From NCBI RefSeq assembly GCF_014196525.1, contig NZ_JACIDX010000012.1, positions 122,056 through 186,055 of the forward strand: a stretch of DNA of 64,000 bases, given 5' to 3'. The stretch comes from Novosphingobium sediminicola (GTDB taxonomy: Bacteria > Pseudomonadota > Alphaproteobacteria > Sphingomonadales > Sphingomonadaceae). Under the pieces are notes generated by a model. The model did not search any database, was not told the DNA's origin, and saw nothing but the letters and a program-made list of their open reading frames with translations. Positions within the stretch are counted from its first letter, which is position 1. Every line of letters begins with the position of its first letter. Shown here in pieces: positions 56,415 through 64,000 of this stretch. A program made the translations under genes and the position numbers.

Positions 56415-57739
56415 TTTTCGGAGAGGAAGCCGAGGGCGAGGTTACACGGGGCGCACGCGCTCTGATCGTCTGCCCCGAGATTCGGGGGCGCCCGAGCGCC
56501 TCCGACACCGAGTCGCGCGTGGAAGAGGCGAAAGGTCTGGCGCTGGCCATCGGGCTGGTGATTGCCGAGGCCGTCCCGATTGCCATTCGCGAACCCCGCC
56601 CCGGCACGCTGTTCGGCGAAGGCCAGATCCAGAACATCATCACCCAGTGCAATCTGCATGAGGCCGAACTCGTCATCGTCGATGGTGCGCTCTCTGCGGT
56701 TCAGCAGCGCAACCTTGAGGACAAACTCAAGCGCAAGGTGATTGACCGGACTGGCCTGATCCTGGAAATCTTTGGCGAGCGCGCGGCGACCGCCGAAGGG
56801 CGTTTGCAGGTCGAATTGGCGCATCTGGATTATCAGCAGGGCCGCCTTGTGCGAAGCTGGACCCACCTTGAGCGCCAGCGAGGCGGCTTCGGCTTCCTTG
56901 GCGGTCCGGGCGAAACGCAGATCGAGGCTGACCGCCGCATGATCCGCGACCGCATGGCACGCATCCGGCGCGAACTGGAACAGGTGCGTCGCACCCGCGG
57001 GTTGCACCGCGATCGGCGCGAAAAGGCACCTTGGCCGGTGTTGGCCCTGGTGGGCTATACCAACGCGGGCAAATCGACGCTGTTCAACCGGTTGACCGGG
57101 GCGAGCGTGATGGCGCAGGATCTGCTCTTCGCAACGCTCGATCCGACGATGCGCGCGATCCGCCTGCCGGGCATCGAAAAGGCGATCATGTCGGACACGG
57201 TGGGCTTTATCTCCGACCTGCCGACGCAATTGGTCGCCGCGTTTCGCGCCACGCTGGAGGAGGTGACGGCGGCCGATATCGTCATCCATGTGCGCGATAT
57301 CGCCAATCCCGATACCGCCGCGCAGAAGGAGCAGGTGCTCTCCGTCCTTGAAGACCTCGGCTTGCTGGAGGAGGGCACGCGCGCTCCCTCGGTGCCGATG
57401 ATCGAGGTGTGGAACAAGTGGGACCTGCTCTCCGCCGAACAGGCCGCGCATCTCTGGCACGCCGCTCGTGAGGCCGCCCATGATGACGAAGTGGTTGTCC
57501 CGCTCTCGGCCGTGACGGGCGAGGGCTGCGAGGAATTGCTCGAAACCGCCAACCGGTTGCTGACCGGGGATGCGCGGGAGCATCGCTTCACCATCCCGGT
57601 CCATGATGGCGCGCGCATCGCCTGGCTCTATGCCCATGGCGAGGTGCTGGCCGACGAGGAGGCCGGGGGAGATGAACCCGCGCGGGTGATGTCGGTGAAG
57701 CTGACGCCTAAGGAATTTGGGCGGTTTGTGAGGTTGTAG
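56411..57739 (+). CDS. hflX: GTPase HflX (start codon uncertain)
   Basis: Ribosome-splitting GTPase, about 443 residues. The G1 motif is GYTNAGKST, G3 DTVGFI, G4 NKWD. The N-terminal nucleotide-binding domain includes ARALIVCPEIRGRPSASDTESRVEEA, which lies upstream of the first GTG (56519). In this frame the only earlier candidates are CTG 56411 and ATT 56414, right at the hfq stop, with GAAGAAGG as ribosome site. An ATG 56389 in another frame would need a +1 frameshift. So the true start is non-canonical, frameshifted or a sequencing artefact. Confidence 0.88.
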   Translation: MIFGEEAEGEVTRGARALIVCPEIRGRPSASDTESRVEEAKGLALAIGLVIAEAVPIAIREPRPGTLFGEGQIQNIITQCNLHEAELVIVDGALSAVQQRNLEDKLKRKVIDRTGLILEIFGERAATAEGRLQVELAHLDYQQGRLVRSWTHLERQRGGFGFLGGPGETQIEADRRMIRDRMARIRRELEQVRRTRGLHRDRREKAPWPVLALVGYTNAGKSTLFNRLTGASVMAQDLLFATLDPTMRAIRLPGIEKAIMSDTVGFISDLPTQLVAAFRATLEEVTAADIVIHVRDIANPDTAAQKEQVLSVLEDLGLLEEGTRAPSVPMIEVWNKWDLLSAEQAAHLWHAAREAAHDDEVVVPLSAVTGEGCEELLETANRLLTGDAREHRFTIPVHDGARIAWLYAHGEVLADEEAGGDEPARVMSVKLTPKEFGRFVRL

Positions 57740-57760
57740 GTCGGTTAAGGGGTTTAAGTG

Positions 57761-57973
57761 TGCCTCCGGCGGGCAAAGGGACTTGTCCCTTTGCAATCCC
57801 GTTAATGGGGTGGCGCAAAGGTTCATAGGTTTTGGAATGGGCTGTAAAGCCTGCGGCGCTATATAACGGCGGCGCAGGCTTTAAAATTTCAACGCTGCGT
57901 CCGATACTTGACGCAGAACCCTATACCCAACGCAGACAATAACGGGAGCGCGAGGGTCTAGACCCTCGCATTT
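57761..57973 (-). repeat. Three-hairpin dispersed intergenic repeat, copy B
   Basis: In minus orientation it starts with the GCGAGGG/CCCTCGC hairpin (57950-57969) in which the mazG stop codon lies, has the central AAAGCCTGCGGCGC hairpin (about 57848-57884) and ends with the GCAAAGGGAC hairpin (57773-57794). The 15-bp casposon target sequence is intact at 57764-57778. Confidence 0.88.
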
Positions 57974-58752
57974 TCCCCCTTCTTGACCTCCTGCCACAAA
58001 CCTTCCTGCTCATCGAGTGAGAGCGCGGCAAAATCCACCCCGCGCGCCCCGGCAATCGCCTCCATCCCCTTGAAGCGCCGCTCAAACTTGGCATTGGCCC
58101 CGCGCAGGGCTTCTTCGGCCGAGATGCCATAGGCCCGCACCAGATTGACGGCGGCAAAGAGGAAATCCCCCGCCTCGGCCACGCGCTCTTCGTCCGTGGT
58201 CGCCTCGGCCAACTCGATCACCTCCTCGGCCACCTTCGCCTCTGGCCCGGCCACATCGGGCCAGTCAAAGCCGACCCGCGCCGCGCGCTTCTGCAATTTC
58301 TCCGCCCGCATCAGCGCGGGCAGGGCCATGGCCACGCCGTCCAGCGCGCTCGACGCGCCCTTATCCGCTCGCTCCTGCTCTTTCAGCTTTTCCCAGCGGA
58401 CCTCGCGCGACTGGCCTTCATCGACGGCATCACCAAACACATGCGGCCCAAAAACATGCGGATGCCGCGCCTCCATCTTGTCGCTGATCGCATCGGCCAC
58501 ATCATCAAAGGCGAAGAGGCCCGCCTCCTGCGCCATCCGGCTGTGAAACACCACTTGCAGCAGCAGATCGCCCAGTTCCTCGCGCAGGCCAGCCATGTCG
58601 TCCCGCTCGATGGCATCGGCTACCTCATAGGCCTCCTCGACCGTATAGGGCGCGATGGTGGCAAAGGTCTGCGCCACATCCCATTCGCAGCCTCGCTCGG
58701 GATCGCGCAGCCGCGCCATGATGTTCAACAGCCGGGAAAGCGAAGCGGTCAT
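57958..58752 (-). CDS. mazG: Nucleoside triphosphate pyrophosphohydrolase MazG
   Basis: 264 residues with two MazG domains (EEAYEVADAIERD, REELGDLLLQVVFHSRMA ... EEVIELAEATTDEERVAEAGDFLFAAVN), hydrolysing dNTPs and (p)ppGpp-related nucleotides to monophosphates. Its last three codons and stop lie within the first hairpin of repeat B, so the repeat supplies the C-terminus. Confidence 0.92.
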   Translation of the reverse strand: MTASLSRLLNIMARLRDPERGCEWDVAQTFATIAPYTVEEAYEVADAIERDDMAGLREELGDLLLQVVFHSRMAQEAGLFAFDDVADAISDKMEARHPHVFGPHVFGDAVDEGQSREVRWEKLKEQERADKGASSALDGVAMALPALMRAEKLQKRAARVGFDWPDVAGPEAKVAEEVIELAEATTDEERVAEAGDFLFAAVNLVRAYGISAEEALRGANAKFERRFKGMEAIAGARGVDFAALSLDEQEGLWQEVKKGENARV

Positions 58753-58763
58753 AAGGCACTCAC

Positions 58764-58804
58764 AAAAAAAGGACCGGGAAAGCTTTAGGCAGCCTTCCCG
58801 GTCC
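58764..58804 (-). terminator. Terminator after the MFS transporter
   Basis: GGACCGGGAA pairs with TTCCCGGTCC; on the minus strand it is followed by seven T. It separates the transporter from mazG. Confidence 0.78.
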
Positions 58805-58840
58805 AGACAATCCATGAGCAATCATGGGGGGAGGATTTCG

Positions 58841-60115
58841 TTACTCCACCGTGGCGGGCGCCAGACGAGGGCTGAGCAGGTGGACCACCGCCAGAGCGAC
58901 CAGATAGGCGCTGGCGCAAATGGCGAAGAGCAATTCGTAGCTGTGCGTGGCGTCGAGGATATAGCCGGTGAACAGCGCCATCCCCATGCCGCCCAGCGCG
59001 CCGACCGTGCCGCCGATGCCCACCACGCTGCCCACCGCCGCGCGGGGGAACATGTCGGAGGGCAGGGTGTACACATTGGCCGAGAAGGCCTGATGCGCGG
59101 CCGTCGCAAGGCCGATCACCAGCACCGCGCCCCACACGCTTTCGATGCTTTGCGCGAAATAGATCGGCAGCACGCAGAAGGCGCAGATCAGCATGGCGAG
59201 TTTACGCGCCACATTCACCGAATAGCCGCGCTTGAGCATGAAGGACGAGAGCCAGCCCCCGGCCACGCTGCCCAGATCCGAAATGATGTAGATCGCGGCA
59301 AGCGGCAGGCCAAAGCTCTTGAGATCAAGGTGATAGCGGTCGAACAGATAGCCCGGCAGCCAGAACAGGAAGAACCACCAGATAGGGTCGATCAGAAACT
59401 TGGCCAGCGCATAGGCCCATGTCTCGCGCAGGGTAATCAGGCGGCCCCAGCCGATCTTCTCGGTGGTGTCGGCCGGGTCCTGCTCGATCCATGCCAGTTC
59501 GCCCGGCGTAATCTTGGCCTCTTCGCGCGGATGGCGATAAAGCGCCCACCATGCCACCAGCCATGCCAGGCCGAAAATGCCGGTGATGAAAAAGGCCGAT
59601 CGCCACCCGAACCACAACACCAGCGCAGGCACCAGCAGCGGCGTGATGATCGCCCCCACATTCGCCCCCGCGTTGAACAGACCGATGGCAAAGGCGCGCT
59701 CACGCTGGGGGAACCAGTCGGCCACGGCCTTGATCCCGGCGGGGAAATTGCCCGATTCGCCCACGCCCAGCCCGAAACGGGCGGCGGCAAAACTGGCGAC
59801 CCCGGTGGCAAAACCATGCGCCATGTGGCCTGCGGTCCAGATCACGATGGCCACCGCATAGCCCAGCCGTGCGCCCAGTACGTCCACGATCCGGCCAAAC
59901 GAGATATAGCCGATCGCATAGGCCATCTGGAACCAGAACACGATAGTGGCGAAATCGCTTTCCTGCCAGCCCAGTTCTTCCTTCAGCGTGGGCTTCAAAA
60001 CGCCGATCATCTGACGGTCGATGTAATTCACCGCCGTTGCCGCAAACAGCAAACCGCACACGACCCAGCGCCGCCGTCCAGCCTTGGGATCCAGCTCAAT
60101 TAAGCCTGTCATCAT
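58841..60115 (-). CDS. ExuT-like hexuronate MFS transporter
   Basis: 424 residues, twelve helices. The signature AATAVNYIDRQMIGVL in helix 1, GRIVDVLGARLGY between helices 2 and 3, and GLGVGESGNFPAGIKAVADWFPQRERAFAIGLFNAGANVG in helices 4-5 match the anion:cation symporter family that includes ExuT (galacturonate/glucuronate). Cluster neighbours uxaA and kduI support hexuronate import. Starts at 60115 or the next codon. Confidence 0.88.
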   Translation of the reverse strand: MMTGLIELDPKAGRRRWVVCGLLFAATAVNYIDRQMIGVLKPTLKEELGWQESDFATIVFWFQMAYAIGYISFGRIVDVLGARLGYAVAIVIWTAGHMAHGFATGVASFAAARFGLGVGESGNFPAGIKAVADWFPQRERAFAIGLFNAGANVGAIITPLLVPALVLWFGWRSAFFITGIFGLAWLVAWWALYRHPREEAKITPGELAWIEQDPADTTEKIGWGRLITLRETWAYALAKFLIDPIWWFFLFWLPGYLFDRYHLDLKSFGLPLAAIYIISDLGSVAGGWLSSFMLKRGYSVNVARKLAMLICAFCVLPIYFAQSIESVWGAVLVIGLATAAHQAFSANVYTLPSDMFPRAAVGSVVGIGGTVGALGGMGMALFTGYILDATHSYELLFAICASAYLVALAVVHLLSPRLAPATVE

Positions 60116-60146
60116 CCAATCTCCAATTGCGCTTCTTGGCGGCGCG

Positions 60147-60938
60147 TTAACGGGGCTGGGCGGGGGCCAGCGTGCAGGATACCGAGCCGAGATCGCCGAA
60201 ACTTGCGATCACGCTCTGGCCGACCACGGCCTGATGCACGCCTGTGACCGCGCCCGAGGAGACCCAGAGCCCGCCCGACACATCAATCCCGCGCGAGATC
60301 AGATTGGCCAGCAAAAAGCGCACCGCGCCATAGGGGCCGTCGAGCATTGTGGCCGCCGTTGCCTCGCCCACCACCGCGCCGTCGATGGTGGTGGCAATGG
60401 AAATCGCGCAAAGGTCGAGATCGGCCCACCCGGCCACCGGCGCGCCGAGCACGAGGCCCGCATTGTTGCCGTAATCGGAAACAGTTACGCAGGGGCCGTC
60501 AGCATTGATGCCGGGATAGGGCGAACTGGCGATTTCGATGCCGATGCGCACCTCGTCGATGACCGCCTTGGTGGCGGCATCATCGGCGGGAACAGGGCCG
60601 GCAAAACCAGGGGCGACATGGAGCAGCCATTCGGCCTCGCCCGCAACGAAGCCTGCGGGGAATACCGGCATGGTCGCGCCATCATCAGCCACGGCATCGA
60701 CAAAGATCGGCCCGGCAAGGCGGTTTGCGCCCAATTCGGCATCCAGCGGGGCGTTGATCCTGCCCACTTTCCATCCGGCCACCGCGCGCCCGTCGATCGA
60801 AATCGCGGCGTCCTGAATGCGATAGGCATCGGCCAGCGTGGTCGGCGCTGGGCCGGGATAGGTGGCCAGACCCTCGCCAGAGCGGCGGGCCGCGACGAAG
60901 GCCTGTGCGATGGCCTGATCGGTTTCTTGAGTGTGCAT
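60147..60938 (-). CDS. 2-keto-4-pentenoate hydratase/fumarylacetoacetase-like protein
   Basis: 263 residues. Features such as AYRIQDAAISIDGRAVAGWKVG, EAEWLLHVAP (metal-binding Glu), DEVRIGIEIASS and VGEATAATMLDGPYGAVRFLLANLISRGIDVSGGLWVSSGAVTG match the 2-oxopent-4-dienoate hydratase family. Its role in uronate catabolism is unclear; it may handle a keto-deoxy acid intermediate. A LacI-type operator lies 36 bases upstream. Confidence 0.82.
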   Translation of the reverse strand: MHTQETDQAIAQAFVAARRSGEGLATYPGPAPTTLADAYRIQDAAISIDGRAVAGWKVGRINAPLDAELGANRLAGPIFVDAVADDGATMPVFPAGFVAGEAEWLLHVAPGFAGPVPADDAATKAVIDEVRIGIEIASSPYPGINADGPCVTVSDYGNNAGLVLGAPVAGWADLDLCAISIATTIDGAVVGEATAATMLDGPYGAVRFLLANLISRGIDVSGGLWVSSGAVTGVHQAVVGQSVIASFGDLGSVSCTLAPAQPR

Positions 60939-60973
60939 CCTGATCCCACAATCCTTTGGGTGAATTCATTAAT

Positions 60974-60989
60974 GGAAACCGGTGTCAAT
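60974..60989. promoter_or_regulatory. LacI-type operator upstream of hydratase gene
   Basis: GGAAACCGGTGTCAAT, with one mismatch to the copies at 62623 and 63779, around an ACCGGT core. It lies between the hydratase start and the uxaA stop, implying a separate promoter for the hydratase-transporter pair. Confidence 0.75.
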
Positions 60990-61044
60990 CGCAATCGATC
61001 ACAAGAACAAGCGATTGCATAAACCGGCTTTCAGCCCGCCTTGC

Positions 61045-62550
61045 CTATAAGGTTACCCCCCGCCGCCAGATGGCAATGGCGCGCTGGCCATGGCGTTCGG
61101 CGGCGGTCCTTTCCCCGCTGGCGATGGCCACCAGCCGGGCGAGGAAGGCCTCATCGGCCACATCCTGACCTTCGTCCAATGCCATGGCGGCATCGAAGTC
61201 GATCCAATGCGGTTTGTTGGCGGCCAGTTGATGGTTCGAGGCGACCTTTACGGTCGGCACCGGAAAGCCCAGCGGCGTGCCGCGCCCGGTGGTGAACAGC
61301 ACCATCGTGGCCCCGGCCGCCGCCAGAGCGGTCGAGGAAATCGCGTCATTGCCCGGCGCTTCCAGCAAGGCCAGCCCGCCCAGCGGCGCGGTTTCGCCAT
61401 AGTCGATCACCGAGCAGAGCGCGGCGTGACCGGCCTTCTGCACCGCGCCCAGCGATTTTTCCTCCAGCGTGGTGATCCCGCCCGCCAGATTGCCGGGCGA
61501 GGGGTTTTCCGAAACCGGCAGGCCCTGATCGAGGTAATAGCGTTTGAAGCGGTTGACCAAGGCGGCGGCGGCATCAAACACCTGCGCATTCGACGAACGC
61601 GAGAGCAAGGCCTGTTCCGCGCCGAAGATCTCGGGGATTTCGGTCAGCACCGGCGTTCCGCCCGCGCCCGCAAGCGTTTCGGCAAAGCGGCCCAGCAGGG
61701 GATTGGCAGTCAGGCCCGAAAACCCATCCGACCCTCCGCATTTCAGCCCCACCACCAGCGCGGAGAGCGGCAGGTCCACCCGCTGCGCCGATGCGGCCTG
61801 TTCCACCATGGCGTCGATCAGCGCGGCGGCCTCGGCCAACTCATCGCCCGCGCTTTGCGAGGAGAGGGTGGCGACTTTGCCCCGCGCGCTTTCAGGGACC
61901 AGTGCCATCAGCTCGGCAATCTGGTTCGATTCGCAGCCCAGCCCCAACACCAGCACGCCCGCCGCATTGGGATTGACCGCAAGGCCCGCCAGAACCGCCC
62001 GCGTCCCCGCCAGATCGTCGCCCAATTGCGAGCAGCCATGGGGGTGGGAAAAGGCATGGATGCCGTCGATCCGCCCGGCAGCAATCAGATCGGTATGGCG
62101 GGCACTGGCCTCGCGCGCGACCTGTTCGGCGGTCAGGCCGACGCAGCCGACCGTGGGCAGCACCCAGATCTCGTTGCGCGTGGCCGCACGGCCATCCTCG
62201 CGCAGATAGCCGCGCCATTGGGCCGTATTGGGCCGCGCCGCCGCCACATCGCCATGGGCATCAGGCGCATAGGTCAATTCGCCTGCCAGCGCCGTGGCCA
62301 GATTATGCGTGTGAACATGATCGCCCGGCACGATGGCGGCGGTGGCCTTGCCGATGGGCTGCCCATATTTGCGTACCGTATCGCCCGGCGCATGGGCGAT
62401 CAGCGCCAGCTTATGGCCCTGGGGGATGGGGGTGTGTGCGGTGTAATGCTGATCGCCAAGCGCAATCACTTCTCCGCCCGCGATGGGCCGCAGCGCCACG
62501 GCGACGCTGTCTTCAGGATGTACGCGGATCAGGGCGGGTTGCAGGCTCAT
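61045..62550 (-). CDS. uxaA: Altronate dehydratase
   Basis: 501 residues; converts D-altronate (from galacturonate) to 2-keto-3-deoxygluconate, an iron-dependent step. A SAF domain is at the N-terminus (ALRPIAGGEVIALGD), and the dehydratase part includes PTVGCVGLTAEQVA, FSHPHGCSQLGDD, GLGCESNQ, GLKCGGSDGFSG and NPSPGNLAGGITTLEEKS. ATG at 62550 has GGTGAG upstream (another ATG is adjacent at 62553). Divergent from lacI with an operator between. Confidence 0.92.
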   Translation of the reverse strand: MSLQPALIRVHPEDSVAVALRPIAGGEVIALGDQHYTAHTPIPQGHKLALIAHAPGDTVRKYGQPIGKATAAIVPGDHVHTHNLATALAGELTYAPDAHGDVAAARPNTAQWRGYLREDGRAATRNEIWVLPTVGCVGLTAEQVAREASARHTDLIAAGRIDGIHAFSHPHGCSQLGDDLAGTRAVLAGLAVNPNAAGVLVLGLGCESNQIAELMALVPESARGKVATLSSQSAGDELAEAAALIDAMVEQAASAQRVDLPLSALVVGLKCGGSDGFSGLTANPLLGRFAETLAGAGGTPVLTEIPEIFGAEQALLSRSSNAQVFDAAAALVNRFKRYYLDQGLPVSENPSPGNLAGGITTLEEKSLGAVQKAGHAALCSVIDYGETAPLGGLALLEAPGNDAISSTALAAAGATMVLFTTGRGTPLGFPVPTVKVASNHQLAANKPHWIDFDAAMALDEGQDVADEAFLARLVAIASGERTAAERHGQRAIAIWRRGVTL

Positions 62551-62622
62551 CATTCTCACCAAGGGTTCGTTTTGCGAATCTCCCCACGCGGGGTTTCGCC
62601 TTTGCGTGGGAATGTCGTTTAT

Positions 62623-62638
62623 GGTAACCGGTGTCAAT
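62623..62638. promoter_or_regulatory. LacI-type operator between uxaA and lacI
   Basis: GGTAACCGGTGTCAAT, the exact complement of the site upstream of kduI (63779-63794). Positioned to control both divergent genes. Confidence 0.78.
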
Positions 62639-62715
62639 AAGTCTCCTGCTTGCACCCTTCTTCATGCAAGGGCAAGGCAGCAAAAGTGCAGACGAGCCAG
62701 AGAGGTGGGAACAAC

Positions 62716-63735
62716 GTGGCCAATCGTGAGCCCAAGCCGACGATCAATGATGTGGCGCGCCTTGCGGGCGTGTCGAAAAAGACCGTCAGCCGCGTGATCA
62801 ACAACTCGCCCTTGCTCAACGATGCAACGCGAGACAAGGTGACGGCGGTGATCCGCGATCTGGGCTATGTGCCCAATCCTCAGGCCAGAGCCTTGGCTTT
62901 GCGGCGCAATTTCCTGATCGGCCTGATCCACGACAACCCCAATGCGCAGATGGTCCTGTCGGTGCAGGAAGGTATGCTCGACGCGATGAAGGGCACTGAA
63001 TTCGCACTGGTCGTGCGTCCGGTGGATCGCAAAAGCCCACAGCTTTTCGACGACATCCGCCATTTTATCGAGCAGCAGCGGCTCTACGGCATTTACGTTC
63101 TGCCACCGGTTTCTGAAAATGACGAAGTGGCGCGGCTCTGCGCGGAATTGGGCTGTCGCTATGTGCGGATGGGCTCGGCGCGGCTGGATGATGAAGAGCA
63201 TCTGGTCGAATCGAATGACCGCGAGGCCGTGCGCGAGGCGGTGGACAAGCTGATTCGCGATGGCCATACCCGGATCGGTCATGTCGCCGGGCCTGACGGC
63301 TTCCGCTCGGCGCGCGAGCGTGAGGCGGGGCTGCGTGAGGCTTTGCTGGCGCATGGTCTGAGCCTGCCTGACGAATTGCGGGCCTCGGGCAATTACACGT
63401 TCGAATCGGGCTATGCGGCCGCCAAGCAGGTGTTGAGTCAAAATCCGCGCCCCAGCGCGATCTTTGCCGCCAATGACGAGATGGCCGCCGCTGTGCTCCA
63501 CGCAGCATTGGAGCAGGGGCTGGAAGTGCCGCGCCAACTCTCGATTCTAGGCTTCGACGATACCCCTATCGGCGCGCATATCTGGCCTCCGCTCAGTACG
63601 GTGCGCTGGCCGATCCGGGCGATGGCGCGTTCGGCGGCCTTCAAGCTGATCCAGCCGGATCGGGCTGCTGAACACAAGTCTTTCTTCCGTTCCGAATTGG
63701 TCGAGCGGGCCTCGACGGCGCCGTTCAAGGGGTGA
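62716..63735 (+). CDS. LacI-family regulator of the uronate cluster
   Basis: 339 residues. HTH at about 8-30 (TINDVARLAGVSKKTVSRVINNS) with hinge helix (PQARALALRR), then a periplasmic-binding-protein-like effector domain (IGLIHDNPNAQMV, RIGHVAGPDGFRSAREREAGLREAL, SAIFAANDEMAAAVLHAALEQGLEVPRQLSILGFDDTPI). GTG start at 62716 has GAGGTGGGA just upstream. Probably binds the three ACCGGT operators and is released by a uronate-pathway intermediate; the effector is unknown. Confidence 0.9.
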   Translation: MANREPKPTINDVARLAGVSKKTVSRVINNSPLLNDATRDKVTAVIRDLGYVPNPQARALALRRNFLIGLIHDNPNAQMVLSVQEGMLDAMKGTEFALVVRPVDRKSPQLFDDIRHFIEQQRLYGIYVLPPVSENDEVARLCAELGCRYVRMGSARLDDEEHLVESNDREAVREAVDKLIRDGHTRIGHVAGPDGFRSAREREAGLREALLAHGLSLPDELRASGNYTFESGYAAAKQVLSQNPRPSAIFAANDEMAAAVLHAALEQGLEVPRQLSILGFDDTPIGAHIWPPLSTVRWPIRAMARSAAFKLIQPDRAAEHKSFFRSELVERASTAPFKG

Positions 63736-63778
63736 TTTCGAGCGTCTGACTGTCCGCGAAAGGTCATGTTTGGCGATT

Positions 63779-63794
63779 ATTGACACCGGTTACC
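63779..63794. promoter_or_regulatory. LacI-type operator upstream of kduI
   Basis: ATTGACACCGGTTACC, exact reverse complement of the site at 62623-62638, 66 bases before the kduI start. Confidence 0.78.
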
Positions 63795-63860
63795 AAAACC
63801 CGCTACCAAGCGATCAATCACGTGCCGGACGGCACCAAATCTTTGCCGGGAGAGCTACCC

Positions 63861-64000
63861 ATGTTTAGCAAGACCTACCACGCGACGCATCCTGACATGA
63901 TGGATTGCGTATCGAATGATGAACTGCGCGACCGCTATCTGGTCGGGGGGATGTTTGTTGAGGGTCAGGTGAACCTGAACTACTCGCATAATGAGCGGTT
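63861..64000 (+). CDS. kduI: 5-dehydro-4-deoxy-D-glucuronate isomerase (3' cut by window)
   Basis: First 46 residues visible (MFSKTYHATHPDMMDCVSND ... YLVGGMFVEG), matching KduI, which isomerises 4-deoxy-L-threo-5-hexosulose-uronate from pectin or unsaturated uronides to 2,5-diketo-3-deoxygluconate. GGGAGAG gives the ribosome site. Shares the LacI-type operator with uxaA, tying unsaturated and saturated uronate branches. Confidence 0.9.
   Translation, partial: MFSKTYHATHPDMMDCVSNDELRDRYLVGGMFVEGQVNLNYSHNER

Noticed and set aside
61090..62640. Long plus-strand ORF antisense to uxaA
   Set aside because: Shadow frame rich in Arg and His; UxaA is clear on the other strand.

Overview
The window is a high-GC alphaproteobacterial chromosome segment, most like Sphingomonadales (Novosphingobium or a close relative). 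The main reasons are the gene order dusB-ntrB-ntrC-ntrY-ntrX-hfq-hflX, a double-domain Hfq, a PrsK/PrsR pair with a PEP-CTERM type sugar transferase, a class I lysyl-tRNA synthetase, a fused IspDF and an Ala at the GyrA Ser83 position. No species can be fixed from sequence reading alone.

Layout. 0-27 kb is mostly core genome: the end of lysK, a 2OG-Fe(II) oxygenase, an RcnB-like secreted protein, ettA, an M28 peptidase, a chemotaxis receptor, the sugar transferase-prsK-prsR operon, DUF475-panB, an amino-acid permease, phoR-phoU-phoB without pst genes, four tandem tRNA-Glu genes, recJ, an overlapping pair containing an AHH nuclease, and trmFO. From 39 kb to 58.8 kb it is core again: gyrA, carbonic anhydrase, lipA, pncC, ispDF, the dusB/ntr/hfq/hflX operon and mazG. 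From 58.8 kb to the end there is a hexuronate (pectin-type) catabolic cluster with an ExuT-like transporter, a hydratase, uxaA, a LacI regulator and the start of kduI. Three copies of one 16-bp palindromic site probably make these genes a single LacI regulon.

The main discovery is at 27178-38931: a complete 11,754-bp casposon-like transposable element. It has 59-bp imperfect terminal inverted repeats (55 of 59 identical) and a perfect 15-bp target-site duplication. It carries a solo Cas1 with intact catalytic motifs, a family B DNA polymerase with intact exonuclease and polymerase motifs, an HNH nuclease and HTH proteins. There is no Cas2, no CRISPR array, no integrase and no DDE transposase. 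Cargo at the two ends looks like defence: a translationally coupled membrane protein / IrrE metallopeptidase / beta-family operon on the left, and on the right a PD-(D/E)XK nuclease plus a membrane-anchored Mrr-like nuclease with a divergent XRE regulator. The element sits inside one copy of a ~210-bp three-hairpin intergenic repeat that occurs three times in the window, each time just after a stop codon in the same orientation relative to the gene.

Other unusual points are the Hfq made of two Sm domains, with a second domain that lost its basic rim, and an hflX whose conserved N-terminus has no ATG, GTG or TTG start.
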